Below the pieces are notes generated by a model. It had not been told where the DNA came from. It was given only the letters and a program-made list of their open reading frames with translations, and searched no databases. A stretch of 64,000 nt of DNA from Pseudomonas sp. URIL14HWK12:I12 (GTDB lineage Bacteria; Pseudomonadota; Gammaproteobacteria; Pseudomonadales; Pseudomonadaceae): positions 248,001-312,000 of the forward strand of contig NZ_QEQL01000004.1 of NCBI RefSeq assembly GCF_003097135.1, read 5' to 3'. Numbering within the stretch: the stretch's first letter is position 1; every line of letters starts with the position of its first letter. The translations under genes and the position numbers were made by a program. Of the stretch, positions 51,978-61,693 are shown piece after piece.

Positions 51978-54900
51978 TCAGTCGGCGAACCAGCCGTTGA
52001 ACCAGTGCCGCAGGTTTTCGCCACGCAGCACGTAGTCGCGCATCACCACTTCGTGCAGCGCATCGCCGCGGGCCTGGTTGAAAGCCGGGTCGTCAAGGTG
52101 CTTGCGGATCGCCGCCATCCATTCCTCGGTGCTGTTGGTTTCCACCCGAGTGGCAGGCAGATAACCACGGTAGGCCTTGGTGTCGGAGCAGATCACCGGG
52201 AAGCCGCAGGCGCCGTATTCAAGCAGGCGCAGGTTGCTCTTGCAGTCATTGAACTCGTGCAATTCCAACGGTGCCAGCGCCAGGTCCAGGTTCAGGCTCG
52301 AGAGCTTGGAGGGGTACAGGTTCAGCGGCACCACCGGGTGAAACTCGCGCACGTAAGGGCGCAGCGCTTCAGGGCACATGCCAAAGAACACCCAGTCGAC
52401 CTCGTCGGCCAGCAGCCGCACCACATCGGCAATCAGCTCAAGGTCGCCCCGGTGGCTGGTTCCCCCACCCCAGCCCACACGCGGCTTGCGCGAGGTGTTG
52501 CGCTGGGCGCGCTGGGTCGACCACAGGTGCGGGGCGAGCATGTTGGGCACCACGCGAATATCGCTGTGCATGTGTGCAAGCTTTTCGGCCAAAGGCTGGG
52601 TCGACACCACGACCCGATCGCACAAGCTGATGCCGCGGCGCACGAGGGCTTCCATGTCGCCGGGCATGTTCCGGCCATGAGCGTTCTTGGAGGGCACGTT
52701 GACCACGTAATCGTCCAGCTCGTACACCCGCTTGGCCTGGGAATACTTGCTCAGCTGCTCCATCTGCTCCACGGTGCCCCGCGAGTAGCGGCATTGCAGC
52801 ACGATCACCTGCGGGTCCAGCCGCTCCAGCGCGACCATGGTCGGCATGCCGTCGATCAGCCGGCCTTGTACCCACCCGGCCTTTTCAAGCTCAGTGAATG
52901 GCTGCACCACCCGATAGTGCCCCACCGCCGAGCGGTCTACGGGCAGCGCCACCACGGTCGGCAACACCGGCTCGACGAAAGGGTCCCAGCCGGTGATTTC
53001 GCCCGGTTCCATGCTGAAGGCCACATTGAACACCGCAAGGTTCGGGTTATAGGCCGGGTCGCGGGCGATGGTGGGCAGCCAGCGCCGATACAGTTGCTCT
53101 TCATCCTGTTCGTTGGTGGCCATGCCTGGCAGCAGGTCAAGGCCCAGGCGCGCCTCGGGCGTCCATACCACCAGGTAGCCGGCACGGCCAAGGCGCAGGC
53201 ACAGGTCGGTTTCGCTGAAGTTATCGCGAAAATGCTGCTCGTCGAACCCACCGATGTCGAGGAAGGCCTGGCGGTCGACCATCAGGCTTTCCAGCGCGAC
53301 GCTGCTCCAGTTCTGGGTCGCTTGAAGCCGCTGCATGTAACCTTTGGCATTGAGCGCTTCGTTGGTAAAAGGCGAGTTTGCCGGGCCGTTGAGCGCCAGC
53401 ACCTGCCCGGCACGCGACACACGCCCGTCCGGGCGCAGCATCTTGGCACCCACCACGGCCACCTCAGGGCGCTGCCCATGGTTAGCCATCGCGGCCAGCC
53501 AGCCCGGCTCGAATACCAGCGCGCGGCGGTCCAGAAACAGCAACAGCTCGCCGCGCGCCGCGCCAGCAGCGAGGTTGCGTGCACTCGGGGCATGCCCGGC
53601 GCAGGCGCGAGCATCAACCACCCGCAAACGCTCGCTACCCAGCCCCTCTATGCCACCCAGCCAGCGCACCGTGGCCTCATCGGGCTGGTCGGCAACGAGC
53701 AGTACTTCGAATGCAGCCCATTCGGTCTTGGCGAAAAGGTTATCGACGCAGCGCTGCACCACCTCCGGTTCGGTGCCGCACAGGATGACAATGCTCACTC
53801 CGGCTGGCTGCCCATGGCCATAGCGCACGTGGCACAAGCCCTGTTCGGCATCGCGCGCGACCTGGGCGCTCAGCCCCAGCCGGCCCAAGTGCGCTTCGAG
53901 CAGCGCGACACTCCGCTCGGCCACCGAGGGCGAGCCCAGCCACTGGGCGAAGCTGTAGCGTGACTCCACCAGGAGTTCGGCGATATGGCCTATCACCCCC
54001 GGGCCGCGCTGCTCCACCAGGCGCCAGAGCGCATCGTGGGGAGCCAACTCGCCCATCGAATCCGCCAGGCCACCGACACCCTTGAGGGCAGCCAGGTCGA
54101 ACGCCAGCAAACGGCCCACATAGGGGTAAGCCCGCATCAGGTCAAGGTTGAAATCAGGGCGGAATACCGGCTCCTGGGAAATACCCCCGCGCACCGCGCC
54201 CTCATCGCTGTAAAGGCAAGCCACGCCCGGGCGAACGGCAATGCGCTCGGCAAGGATCAGCAGCGCGTCATCAAGCAGGCGATCGCCATCGCGCAGCAGG
54301 TAAACCCAATCGGCTTCCAGAGTGTCGAGCAGCGCTTGCACCTGCGCCCAAGGCTGCGCCTGCATGGGCAGGTAGCGCACGCCATCCAGCGCGCGGTGGT
54401 CGGCCTGCTGGCGGGCGGAGACCACCACCACCTCGCTCGGGGCATAGCTCTGTGCCGCAAGGCTCGCCAGGGAGATATCCAGTGCGTGCTCGGCGTGGTC
54501 CAGCACCACCACCGCCACCCGGGGCTGGTGTGGCCAGCTGGCCAGGCGCCGAGGGATCAGCGCCTTGGCCGCGGGCGTCAGGGTGCGGCATTGCAGCCAC
54601 TGGGCAAGCACCTCTTCGAAGCTGCTGGCAAAGCTGCCAACCCGGCCGAGCAAGTGCGTCTGCTGGGCCATCAGGATGCGCATCAATGGGTGCTCGGTCC
54701 ATTCCACCGGCGCCTGCAATGCAGTGTCGGTCAGCGGCCGCATACGTACCCAGCCGTCGGCTGGCGGTTGCTCGCCGCCGCGCTGGCGCAGCATGTCTTC
54801 AAGCCAGCGCGCTTCGTCGTCGCGGGCAGCGACGATCGGCGCTGCATCGCTGAAGCGCCCATCGTGCAGGCGCTCGAAGCACAACACGTGATTGATCGTG

Positions 54901-55529
54901 GCCAGTTGGCCGCGGCGGAACAGGCAGCAATACAACGCCAGGTCCAGCAAGCCGCCGAAGCCGTTGTCACAGAGCACCGGCACCAGTGCCTGGGCTTGGG
55001 CGGTGCGCATCAGGGTGGAAGAAAGGCCGCCGTAGACATTGATCGGTGAGCGCTCGATGATCGCCAGGATGTCGACCCCCAGCAGCACCGACCCCTTCGG
55101 GGTGATCACGCAGTTGCCCAAACGCGCCGGCAACAGATGGTCGTGCGCATCGCAATATTGGCGCTGGCAGGTGACCAGCTCGACGTCGGGGTTGAGCTCC
55201 ATCGCCCTGACCTGCATCGCGATGCAGTCAGGCAGCAAGCGGTCATCGTCGCACAGCACCTTGACGAATTCGCCCCGCGCTTGCGCTACCGCCTGGCGTA
55301 CATTGCCGGCAAAGCCCAGCCGCGCAGGGTTGCGCAGGTAGCGTACTGGCCGAGCCATCTGCTGCTCGGCCGCCTGCACGCTGCGCTGGATGCTGTCGCC
55401 TTCGCTGTCGTCGCACACCACCACTTCCAGCGCTTCATAGCTTTGCGCAAGCGCTGTGCGCAGGGCGGCGTCGAAATAGCGCGGGTTATAGGCAGGGATG
55501 ACGATGCTGACCAGGGCGGGGGAAGTCAC
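51978..55529 (-). CDS. Giant multidomain glycosyltransferase (three GT-A-like and one GT-B-like domain)
   Basis: An 1183-residue protein, starting with GTG. Domain 1 (about residues 1-240) is GT2-like with VSIVIPAYNPRYFDAALRTA and VLCDDDRLLPD. Domain 2 (about 335-500) has VYLLRDGDRLLDDAL. Domain 3 (about 570-850) has GVSIVILCGTEPEV and LLLFLDRRALVFEPGW, in which the DxD is altered. The C-terminal GT4/GT-B-like domain (about 870-1183) has AVGHYRVVQPFTELE, VVSTQPLAEKLA and LRLLEYGACGFPVICS. It resembles FgtA-type flagellin glycosyltransferases and lies beside flgL at the border of the island. No membrane helices are visible. Confidence 0.83.
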   Translation of the reverse strand: MTSPALVSIVIPAYNPRYFDAALRTALAQSYEALEVVVCDDSEGDSIQRSVQAAEQQMARPVRYLRNPARLGFAGNVRQAVAQARGEFVKVLCDDDRLLPDCIAMQVRAMELNPDVELVTCQRQYCDAHDHLLPARLGNCVITPKGSVLLGVDILAIIERSPINVYGGLSSTLMRTAQAQALVPVLCDNGFGGLLDLALYCCLFRRGQLATINHVLCFERLHDGRFSDAAPIVAARDDEARWLEDMLRQRGGEQPPADGWVRMRPLTDTALQAPVEWTEHPLMRILMAQQTHLLGRVGSFASSFEEVLAQWLQCRTLTPAAKALIPRRLASWPHQPRVAVVVLDHAEHALDISLASLAAQSYAPSEVVVVSARQQADHRALDGVRYLPMQAQPWAQVQALLDTLEADWVYLLRDGDRLLDDALLILAERIAVRPGVACLYSDEGAVRGGISQEPVFRPDFNLDLMRAYPYVGRLLAFDLAALKGVGGLADSMGELAPHDALWRLVEQRGPGVIGHIAELLVESRYSFAQWLGSPSVAERSVALLEAHLGRLGLSAQVARDAEQGLCHVRYGHGQPAGVSIVILCGTEPEVVQRCVDNLFAKTEWAAFEVLLVADQPDEATVRWLGGIEGLGSERLRVVDARACAGHAPSARNLAAGAARGELLLFLDRRALVFEPGWLAAMANHGQRPEVAVVGAKMLRPDGRVSRAGQVLALNGPANSPFTNEALNAKGYMQRLQATQNWSSVALESLMVDRQAFLDIGGFDEQHFRDNFSETDLCLRLGRAGYLVVWTPEARLGLDLLPGMATNEQDEEQLYRRWLPTIARDPAYNPNLAVFNVAFSMEPGEITGWDPFVEPVLPTVVALPVDRSAVGHYRVVQPFTELEKAGWVQGRLIDGMPTMVALERLDPQVIVLQCRYSRGTVEQMEQLSKYSQAKRVYELDDYVVNVPSKNAHGRNMPGDMEALVRRGISLCDRVVVSTQPLAEKLAHMHSDIRVVPNMLAPHLWSTQRAQRNTSRKPRVGWGGGTSHRGDLELIADVVRLLADEVDWVFFGMCPEALRPYVREFHPVVPLNLYPSKLSSLNLDLALAPLELHEFNDCKSNLRLLEYGACGFPVICSDTKAYRGYLPATRVETNSTEEWMAAIRKHLDDPAFNQARGDALHEVVMRDYVLRGENLRHWFNGWFAD

Positions 55530-55590
55530 GGCTCACGATTCTCCTGAAGCATCAGGTGTGCCCGTGCTGCTGCTCACCTGAGCAAAAATG

Positions 55591-55624
55591 AAAAAGGCCG
55601 GCCTCGCGTTGGCGAGCGCCGGCC
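55591..55624 (-). terminator. Intrinsic terminator of the flgF-L operon
   Basis: A strong GC stem (GGCCGGCGCTCGC on the minus strand pairing with GCGAGGCCGGCC, around CAA) is followed by five T residues and then CATTTTT. It lies nine bases past the flgL stop. This is a clear Rho-independent terminator. Confidence 0.9.
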
Positions 55625-55632
55625 AGCAAAGC

Positions 55633-57192
55633 TTAGAGGCGGTTGAACAGGCTCAGTTGCGAAACTTTGCTGAAAGTCAGCTGCGCGGCCTGCAGCATGG
55701 TCTGCTGAAGGGTTACACGCGTCATCACCTCGGCATAGTCGCTGTTTCGGATCGACGACGCCGTATTGGTGTTGGCCAGGGTCAACGACTCATTGGTGGC
55801 AGTCTGGATGTCCAGGGCATTGCCGCGCGCACCGATGGAGCTGACCGCATTGCCAAGGGTTTCGGCACCGCTGTTGAGGTTCGAAAGGCTCGCATTCAAC
55901 TGGGCCTGGAAGTTCTGCTTGGCCGTGGTGTTGCCGTCGATCGGGGTGGTCAGTGCCTGGCGCAGTTGGGTCAAGGTGTCCAGGATGTTCTGGGTCTGAT
56001 GGTTATCCACCGCGACCTGGAACTGATCACCGGCCTGGGCAGCACCGCTGAGCTGGAAAGTCACACCGCCGACATTTACCGAGGTTCCCGGCGCAGTCAC
56101 CGGGGCCGTTGCCACCGGCTTGCTGTCGTCGGTGATCGGCGCTGCGTAGAGGGCGACGTTGTTGGCGTCGGTGTATTTGACCACCGCGGTACCTTGTGGA
56201 AAGGCACTGTTGTAGGTCGCCGCATTGCTCACGCTGGCGCCGGTGACCACTGCCGTGGAGGCATTGCCGGGGTTGCGGTTCACCGTGAAGGTGTCAGGCG
56301 TGGACTGCAACGTGAAACTGCGCCCGGTCAGGGCGGTGGCCGGGTCTTCGCCCTTGGCCAGGTTGACGTCCAGGTTCAGGCTCAGCCCGCGAAACCCAAC
56401 ACTCTGGCCAGTGGTGCTGGTGACCTCACCGTTCTGCGAGAGCTCGCCGGTCAGGTCATTGCCGCTGGCATCGGTGATCTTCAGCTGGGTCGCGCTGGTG
56501 AAGGTAATGGTGTAGGGCTCGCCCTTGCGAAAATCGCTATTGAACGTCGCGCTGCTCTGAACCAAACCATTGGAGATCACCGCCTTGCCATCGGCGTTGC
56601 CGGCAGTGACGCTGGTACGGGCTGTATTGACCGCCTGCTCGAACACCGAGTAACCGGTTTCGTTGATGCCCACCGACAGCTGGTCGCCCACCTGCAGGCT
56701 CTGCACGGTCTGGTCACCGTTGTAGCTGTAGGTGCCGTCGGCGTTCTTGCTGAACGGTGCGACATCGCTCTTGGAGCCGGAGAACAGGTACTGGCCGTTC
56801 TCGTCCTTGCTGTTCATCAGCGTCTGCAACTGGTCCTGGATCTGCCCCAGTTCCGAGGCGATCGAGCCGCGGTCGGCGTCGGTCATTGCACCGTTGCCTG
56901 CGCTCATGGCCAGCTCGCGTGCGCGCTGCAGCACTTGGGTCACGCTGGTCAGCACGGCCTCGGACTGGCCCAGCTTGTTGGTCACCGTAGTGATGTTGCC
57001 CTTGAACTGCTTGAGCATCGAGCTCTGCTGGTCGAGTTGAAGCAAACGGGCGGCGCCCACCGGATCGTCTGCACCGGTTTTCACGCGCACCTGGGTGGTG
57101 GCTTCCTCGCTGCTGGCGACCAGGTTGTTGTAGTTGCGGGCGTAGTTGGTCGAGCTGCTATCGAAATATTGGGCGGTAGAGATACGCATCAT
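55633..57192 (-). CDS. flgL: Flagellar hook-filament junction protein FlgL
   Basis: A 519-520-residue junction protein. The flagellin-like N-terminus is MRISTAQYFDSSSTNYARNY and the C-terminus ends AAQLTFSKVSQLSLFNRL. It has QRARELAMSAGNGAMT and a large Ser/Thr/Gly-rich middle. It is longer than E. coli FlgL (317) but usual for Pseudomonas. The start is one of two adjacent ATG codons at 57192 and 57189, with GAGGAG upstream. Confidence 0.94.
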   Translation of the reverse strand: MMRISTAQYFDSSSTNYARNYNNLVASSEEATTQVRVKTGADDPVGAARLLQLDQQSSMLKQFKGNITTVTNKLGQSEAVLTSVTQVLQRARELAMSAGNGAMTDADRGSIASELGQIQDQLQTLMNSKDENGQYLFSGSKSDVAPFSKNADGTYSYNGDQTVQSLQVGDQLSVGINETGYSVFEQAVNTARTSVTAGNADGKAVISNGLVQSSATFNSDFRKGEPYTITFTSATQLKITDASGNDLTGELSQNGEVTSTTGQSVGFRGLSLNLDVNLAKGEDPATALTGRSFTLQSTPDTFTVNRNPGNASTAVVTGASVSNAATYNSAFPQGTAVVKYTDANNVALYAAPITDDSKPVATAPVTAPGTSVNVGGVTFQLSGAAQAGDQFQVAVDNHQTQNILDTLTQLRQALTTPIDGNTTAKQNFQAQLNASLSNLNSGAETLGNAVSSIGARGNALDIQTATNESLTLANTNTASSIRNSDYAEVMTRVTLQQTMLQAAQLTFSKVSQLSLFNRL

Positions 57193-57205
57193 GGCGGGCA
57201 ACTCC

Positions 57206-59251
57206 TCAGAGCGCGTTGATCAGCGTGTCGAAGATCGACTGCGCTGTCTTGATGATTTGCGAAGAAGCGGTGAAGTACTGCTGGTACTTGACCAGCGAAG
57301 AAGCTTCTTCATCCAGGCTCACCCCCGAGACCGAGTCGCGGTTGTTCTTGGCCGTGTCGAGCAGGCTGCCGGTGAGGCCTACGTCCGTCTTGGCCTGAGC
57401 GGCCTTGGCGCCGACGTTCTCCACCAGGGAGGCATTGGCGTTGGTCAGGCTCATGCCGGTATTGCCGTCACGTACGCCGATAGTGGCCTTGGTTTGCAGC
57501 GCCAGCAGTTGCTGAGCATTGCGGTTGTCGGTCTTGCCGGCGGAGTTGAACGCTACGCTGAAACTGTCGGACGCGGCGGGCGATCCGTTGAGGGTCATTT
57601 CGGCGCTGAATGTCTTCTGCGCACCACTGCCATCGAGAATCGGGTTGCCGTTGGCGTCGACCATCGGGATGGACAAGCTCAGGGTGTTGGCCTGGCCCGG
57701 CACAATGCTGCCGGTACCGATCGACGCACCTTGGGCGTTGTACATCGTGTAGTTCTGGCTGCCACCGCTGGCCGCACTGAACACCAGCTTCACGGGCGTG
57801 GAGTTCTTCACTGCGTTCTGCATTTCGCTGAGCGCAACGGGGTCGCTGGTGTCGAGCTGGGTGGTCAGCGTCGGCTGGGTAATCACGCCGGTGCCGGTGT
57901 TGCTGCTGCCAGCGGTGCCCACCAGCGGCGCGGCGAAGGCCAGCTTGCTGGGGTCAGTCAGGGTGGTGCCGATGCTGTTGGTACCCGAGCGGGTTGGCTG
58001 CACCTTGAAGCTATCGCCAGCGCTCAGGCCACCGCCATTGAGCGACAGCTGGAAGCCGTCGATGGTCGGTGCAGGCGAGTCGCTGAGCTTGTAGCTGCCC
58101 ATGGAGGTGCCGTCGGAGCGCGTCACGCTGTAGTTGTCGGCGTCGCTGAACTTGACCTGGTAGTCGTAAGTGGTCAGCTGGCTGGTGTCGGTGATCTTGA
58201 CATCCAGGTTTCCGGAGGCGGCATTGTTGGTGATCGCGCCCACGCTGCGCTGGGTGATGGCAATGCTGTTGTTGATGTCGGCGAACAGCGAGCTACCGAA
58301 TTGCCCATTGGCATCGAGGCCCTGCCCCAACTGGGTATTGACGGCGTCGCTGACGGTCAGCGCGATGCGCCCCAGCGAGTTGATGGTGGGGTTGAGCACG
58401 TCGCTGCGATACCGCAGCAGGCCGCCGATGCTGCCACCGGTGGCCACCGAGGTGACATCGGTGGTGAAGTTGGGCATCTGCAGGGTCAGCGAGAACTGGC
58501 CACTGTCGGTGGTGCTTGGGCCAGCACTGAGCTTGTTGGAATTGACCCCGCTCACCAGCGGCTGGCCGGTGCCCAGGTAAACGTCATAGCTGCCGTCCCG
58601 CTCTTGCACGGTCACACCCACCAGCTCATTGAGCGAGCGTACGGCCTCGTTGCGCGCATCGAGCAGGGAGTTGGGCTGGGTACCGGAAGCCGAAAGCGCA
58701 GAAATCTGCTGGTTGAGCGAAGCCACCTGGCTGCTCAGGTTGTTGACCTGGTCCGACAGCGCCTTGAGTTGCGAATTGATGCCGTCGTTCTGCTGGCTCA
58801 ACTGGCTGGAAATCGACTGGAAGCGGCTCGACAGGCCCTGTGCCTGGGTCAGCAGCAATTGCCGCGCCGAGCTGTCGTTGGGGCTGGAGGCCGCGGTCTG
58901 CAGCGAGGTGAAAAAGCTGGTTAGCGCCGAAGCAATGCCGGTGCTGCTGTCGGACAACAGCGAGTCAGTGGCATTGACTTGGGTCTGATAGGCCTCGGCA
59001 TCGGCGCTCAGCGACGTGGTGGTCTGAAGCTGCCGCTCCATGTAGCTGTTGTAGATCCGGCGAACGTCGGAAATGGTGGTGCCGCTACCCAGGTAGCCGA
59101 CGCCGATGTTCTGCATGCCGGTGGCCGCGGTCGAAACCGTCTGGCGCGAGTAGCCCTTGGTGTCGGCGTTGGCGACGTTGTTGCCGATGACGTTCATCGC
59201 CGCCTGGTTGGCGGTCAGGCCGCTAAGACCGATATTGATCAGATTCGCCAT
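57206..59251 (-). CDS. flgK: Flagellar hook-associated protein FlgK
   Basis: A 681-residue hook-associated protein 1. The N-terminal rod/hook motif is LINIGLSGLTANQAAMNVIG, then NNVANADTKGYSRQ, and the C-terminal GVSLDEEASSLVKYQQYFTA and IKTAQSIFDTLINAL are typical. It joins hook to filament together with FlgL. It follows flgJ by 13 bases. Confidence 0.96.
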   Translation of the reverse strand: MANLINIGLSGLTANQAAMNVIGNNVANADTKGYSRQTVSTAATGMQNIGVGYLGSGTTISDVRRIYNSYMERQLQTTTSLSADAEAYQTQVNATDSLLSDSSTGIASALTSFFTSLQTAASSPNDSSARQLLLTQAQGLSSRFQSISSQLSQQNDGINSQLKALSDQVNNLSSQVASLNQQISALSASGTQPNSLLDARNEAVRSLNELVGVTVQERDGSYDVYLGTGQPLVSGVNSNKLSAGPSTTDSGQFSLTLQMPNFTTDVTSVATGGSIGGLLRYRSDVLNPTINSLGRIALTVSDAVNTQLGQGLDANGQFGSSLFADINNSIAITQRSVGAITNNAASGNLDVKITDTSQLTTYDYQVKFSDADNYSVTRSDGTSMGSYKLSDSPAPTIDGFQLSLNGGGLSAGDSFKVQPTRSGTNSIGTTLTDPSKLAFAAPLVGTAGSSNTGTGVITQPTLTTQLDTSDPVALSEMQNAVKNSTPVKLVFSAASGGSQNYTMYNAQGASIGTGSIVPGQANTLSLSIPMVDANGNPILDGSGAQKTFSAEMTLNGSPAASDSFSVAFNSAGKTDNRNAQQLLALQTKATIGVRDGNTGMSLTNANASLVENVGAKAAQAKTDVGLTGSLLDTAKNNRDSVSGVSLDEEASSLVKYQQYFTASSQIIKTAQSIFDTLINAL

Positions 59252-59264
59252 GGTTCAACCTTAC

Positions 59265-60557
59265 TCACAAAGCCTTAGTGGTGGCGCTGCTGGCCGCGTA
59301 ATTCTCGTAACTCTGAAGCTGCCGGGCGATCGCAGTGATCTTGCTCGCGTAGTTCGGGTCGGTTGCATAACCGGCCTTCTGCAGCTCTTTCACGAATTGT
59401 TCCGGGTTATCGGCAGCCTTGAGCACACCTTGATAGCGATCGTTGTTCTGCAGCAGGTTCACCAGGTCATGGAAGCTGTCGGCGTAAGAGCCATAGGCAC
59501 GGAACTGGGCCGTTTCCTTGACCACCTGGCCGTTTTCATACTCGCTGGTGACCGCGCGCGCCGAGTCGCCCTTCCAACTGCCGGTAGCCTTGATGTTGAA
59601 CAGGTTGAAGCTGCTGCTGCCATCGTCCTGGCGAAGGATCGATTTACCCCAGCCGGTTTCCAGCGCTGCCTGAGCGACGAGCACGGTAGGGTCCACACCA
59701 ATGCGCGCAGCGGCATCCTGGGCCATGGGCAGCATGGTGGCGATGAATTCGTCGGGCGACTTGAACGCGGCCTTGTTCGGCGCCAGCGGCACTTGGGAAT
59801 AACTGCGCGTGCCGGCTGCGGCCGCCGTACCGCTGGTGATGCTCTGGGTCCAGTCGCCATAGCTGCCCTCGCCCTGCACCGGCTTGGCCGCATTGGCGCC
59901 CGCAACGGCCTGGGCAATGGTTGAGGGCGCACTGCCGGGCACGCTGATGCGATTGGCTTTTTCCGGGTGCAGCAGGGTGAATTTGGCAGTGGTCTCGCCG
60001 TCTCGTGCCAGCTTGCTGGCGTCGGTAGACGGCACGATGCCGGCCAATAGCCGGTCGGCGGCCTTGCTTGGCAATTGCAGCCGGCGCTCATTGAGCTTGG
60101 CCATGTCATTGTGCACTGAAGCGTTGCGGCCATCGGCAGCAGCGTCACGCTGGGCTCCGAGCATGTGCTGGCTGTTGTCCACAGTGCGATTGAACGGGTT
60201 GCGGCCATCGCCGACGCTGTGGCCGGCACTCTTGGAAAGCTGGCGCATCAGCACGTTCTGCAGGCCGATGCCGTTGCCCTGGTGCGACATGCTCACGGCC
60301 AACTGCTGGTCGTACATGTCCTGGTACTGCTTGACCGTAGAGCTGTTCATCGGGTCGCCTTCGGCGAACACGTTGTTGGCCGACCGCATGGACTTGAGCA
60401 TCTCACCGACGAACACCGACTCGAACTCCTGAGCCACCTTGCGCAGGTTCGCCTCGCTGTCGCGATCACCGTACTTGAGCGAGCTCAAGCGGTTCAGGTC
60501 GGTGTAGGCAGCGCTATCGGTTGCGCCAGTGGCGGTGCTGCCCTTAGGCATGTCCAT
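59265..60557 (-). CDS. flgJ: Flagellar rod assembly protein/muramidase FlgJ
   Basis: A 430-residue two-domain protein. The N-terminal rod-cap domain has FESVFVGEMLKSMRSANNVF and YQDMYDQQLAVSMS. After a linker, the C-terminal peptidoglycan hydrolase domain (about residues 270-430) has the catalytic Glu300 in QAALETGWGKSI and FRAYGSYADSFHDLVNLL. It opens the cell wall for the growing rod. Confidence 0.95.
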   Translation of the reverse strand: MDMPKGSTATGATDSAAYTDLNRLSSLKYGDRDSEANLRKVAQEFESVFVGEMLKSMRSANNVFAEGDPMNSSTVKQYQDMYDQQLAVSMSHQGNGIGLQNVLMRQLSKSAGHSVGDGRNPFNRTVDNSQHMLGAQRDAAADGRNASVHNDMAKLNERRLQLPSKAADRLLAGIVPSTDASKLARDGETTAKFTLLHPEKANRISVPGSAPSTIAQAVAGANAAKPVQGEGSYGDWTQSITSGTAAAAGTRSYSQVPLAPNKAAFKSPDEFIATMLPMAQDAAARIGVDPTVLVAQAALETGWGKSILRQDDGSSSFNLFNIKATGSWKGDSARAVTSEYENGQVVKETAQFRAYGSYADSFHDLVNLLQNNDRYQGVLKAADNPEQFVKELQKAGYATDPNYASKITAIARQLQSYENYAASSATTKAL

Positions 60558-60568
60558 GGGCCGGCTCC

Positions 60569-61681
60569 TCAGATCACGATCAGGTCGGCTTGCAAAGCGC
60601 CGGCCTGTTTCAAGGCTTCAAGAATCGCCATCAAGTCGCTGGGCGCAGCGCCTACCTGGTTGACCGCACGCACGATCTCGTCAAGCGTAGTGCCTGGGCC
60701 GAACTTGAACATCGGCTTGGCTTCCTGCTCGGCATTGACCTTCGAACGCGGCACCACGGCGGTCTGGCCGTTGGACAATGGGCCGGGCTGGCTGACGATA
60801 GGGTCTTCGGTGATGGTGACCGTCAGGCTGCCGTGGGTCACAGCTGCCGGCGAAACCTTGACGTTCTGGCCGATCACGATGGTGCCGGTACGCGAGTTGA
60901 TGATGACCTTGGCCATGGCCTGGCCCGGGTCTACCTCCAGGTTCTCGAGGATCGACAGGTAATCGACGCGCTGATTAGGGTCCAGCGGCGCGGTCACACG
61001 CACCGAGCCACCATCGACGGCCGTGGCCACGCCGGGGCCAAGCAGCTCATTGACCTTGTCGACGATGTGCTTGGCGGTGGTGAAGTCGGGGCGGTTCAGG
61101 TTCAGGGTCAGGTAATTGCCCTGGTCGAAGCCGCTCGGCACCGAACGCTCGACCATGGCACCACCCGGGATGCGGCCGGCCGACGGGACGTTGACGGTGA
61201 TCTTGGAACCGTCGCGGCCTTCGGCGTCAAAACCGCCCACCACCAGGTTGCCCTGGGCAATGGCGTACACGTTGCCGTCGATACCCTTGAGCGGCGTCAT
61301 CAGCAGGCTGCCGCCGCGCAGGCTTTTGGAGTTACCGATCGACGACACAGTGATGTCGATGGTCTGGCCCGGCTTGGCGAAGGCGGGCAGGTCGGCATGG
61401 ATCGAGACCGCTGCAACGTTCTTGAGCTGGGTAGTGCTGGTGCCGGCGGGCACCTTGATGCCGAACTGGGCCAGCATGTTGTTGAAGGTCTGCAAGGTGA
61501 ACGGGGTCTGGGTGGTCTGGTCACCGGTGCCGTCGAGGCCCACGACCAGGCCATAGCCGATCAACTGGTTGCTGCGCACGCCTTGGACGCTGGCGATATC
61601 CTTGAGCCGTTCAGCCTGGGCAACCCCGCCCAGGCCCAGAAACAGGAAAGCAGCCACCAGCACAGCGTTGAGTTTGGTCAT
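60569..61681 (-). CDS. flgI: Flagellar P-ring protein FlgI
   Basis: A 370-residue periplasmic P-ring protein. The signal peptide is [20 protein letters not shown], cut after AQA, and the mature N-terminus is [20 protein letters not shown]. Also seen are [13 protein letters not shown] and, at the end, [20 protein letters not shown]. An in-frame GTG four codons earlier (61693) overlaps the flgH stop and is an alternative start. Confidence 0.95.
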   Translation of the reverse strand: MTKLNAVLVAAFLFLGLGGVAQAERLKDIASVQGVRSNQLIGYGLVVGLDGTGDQTTQTPFTLQTFNNMLAQFGIKVPAGTSTTQLKNVAAVSIHADLPAFAKPGQTIDITVSSIGNSKSLRGGSLLMTPLKGIDGNVYAIAQGNLVVGGFDAEGRDGSKITVNVPSAGRIPGGAMVERSVPSGFDQGNYLTLNLNRPDFTTAKHIVDKVNELLGPGVATAVDGGSVRVTAPLDPNQRVDYLSILENLEVDPGQAMAKVIINSRTGTIVIGQNVKVSPAAVTHGSLTVTITEDPIVSQPGPLSNGQTAVVPRSKVNAEQEAKPMFKFGPGTTLDEIVRAVNQVGAAPSDLMAILEALKQAGALQADLIVI

Positions 61682-61693
61682 GTTCGTGCGCAC

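Noticed and set aside
55549..55562. Sigma-54-like GG-N10-GC upstream of the 1183-residue glycosyltransferase
   Set aside because: The spacing fits, but transcription would start within the ribosome site of the gene and the -12 region (ATGC) is a poor match.
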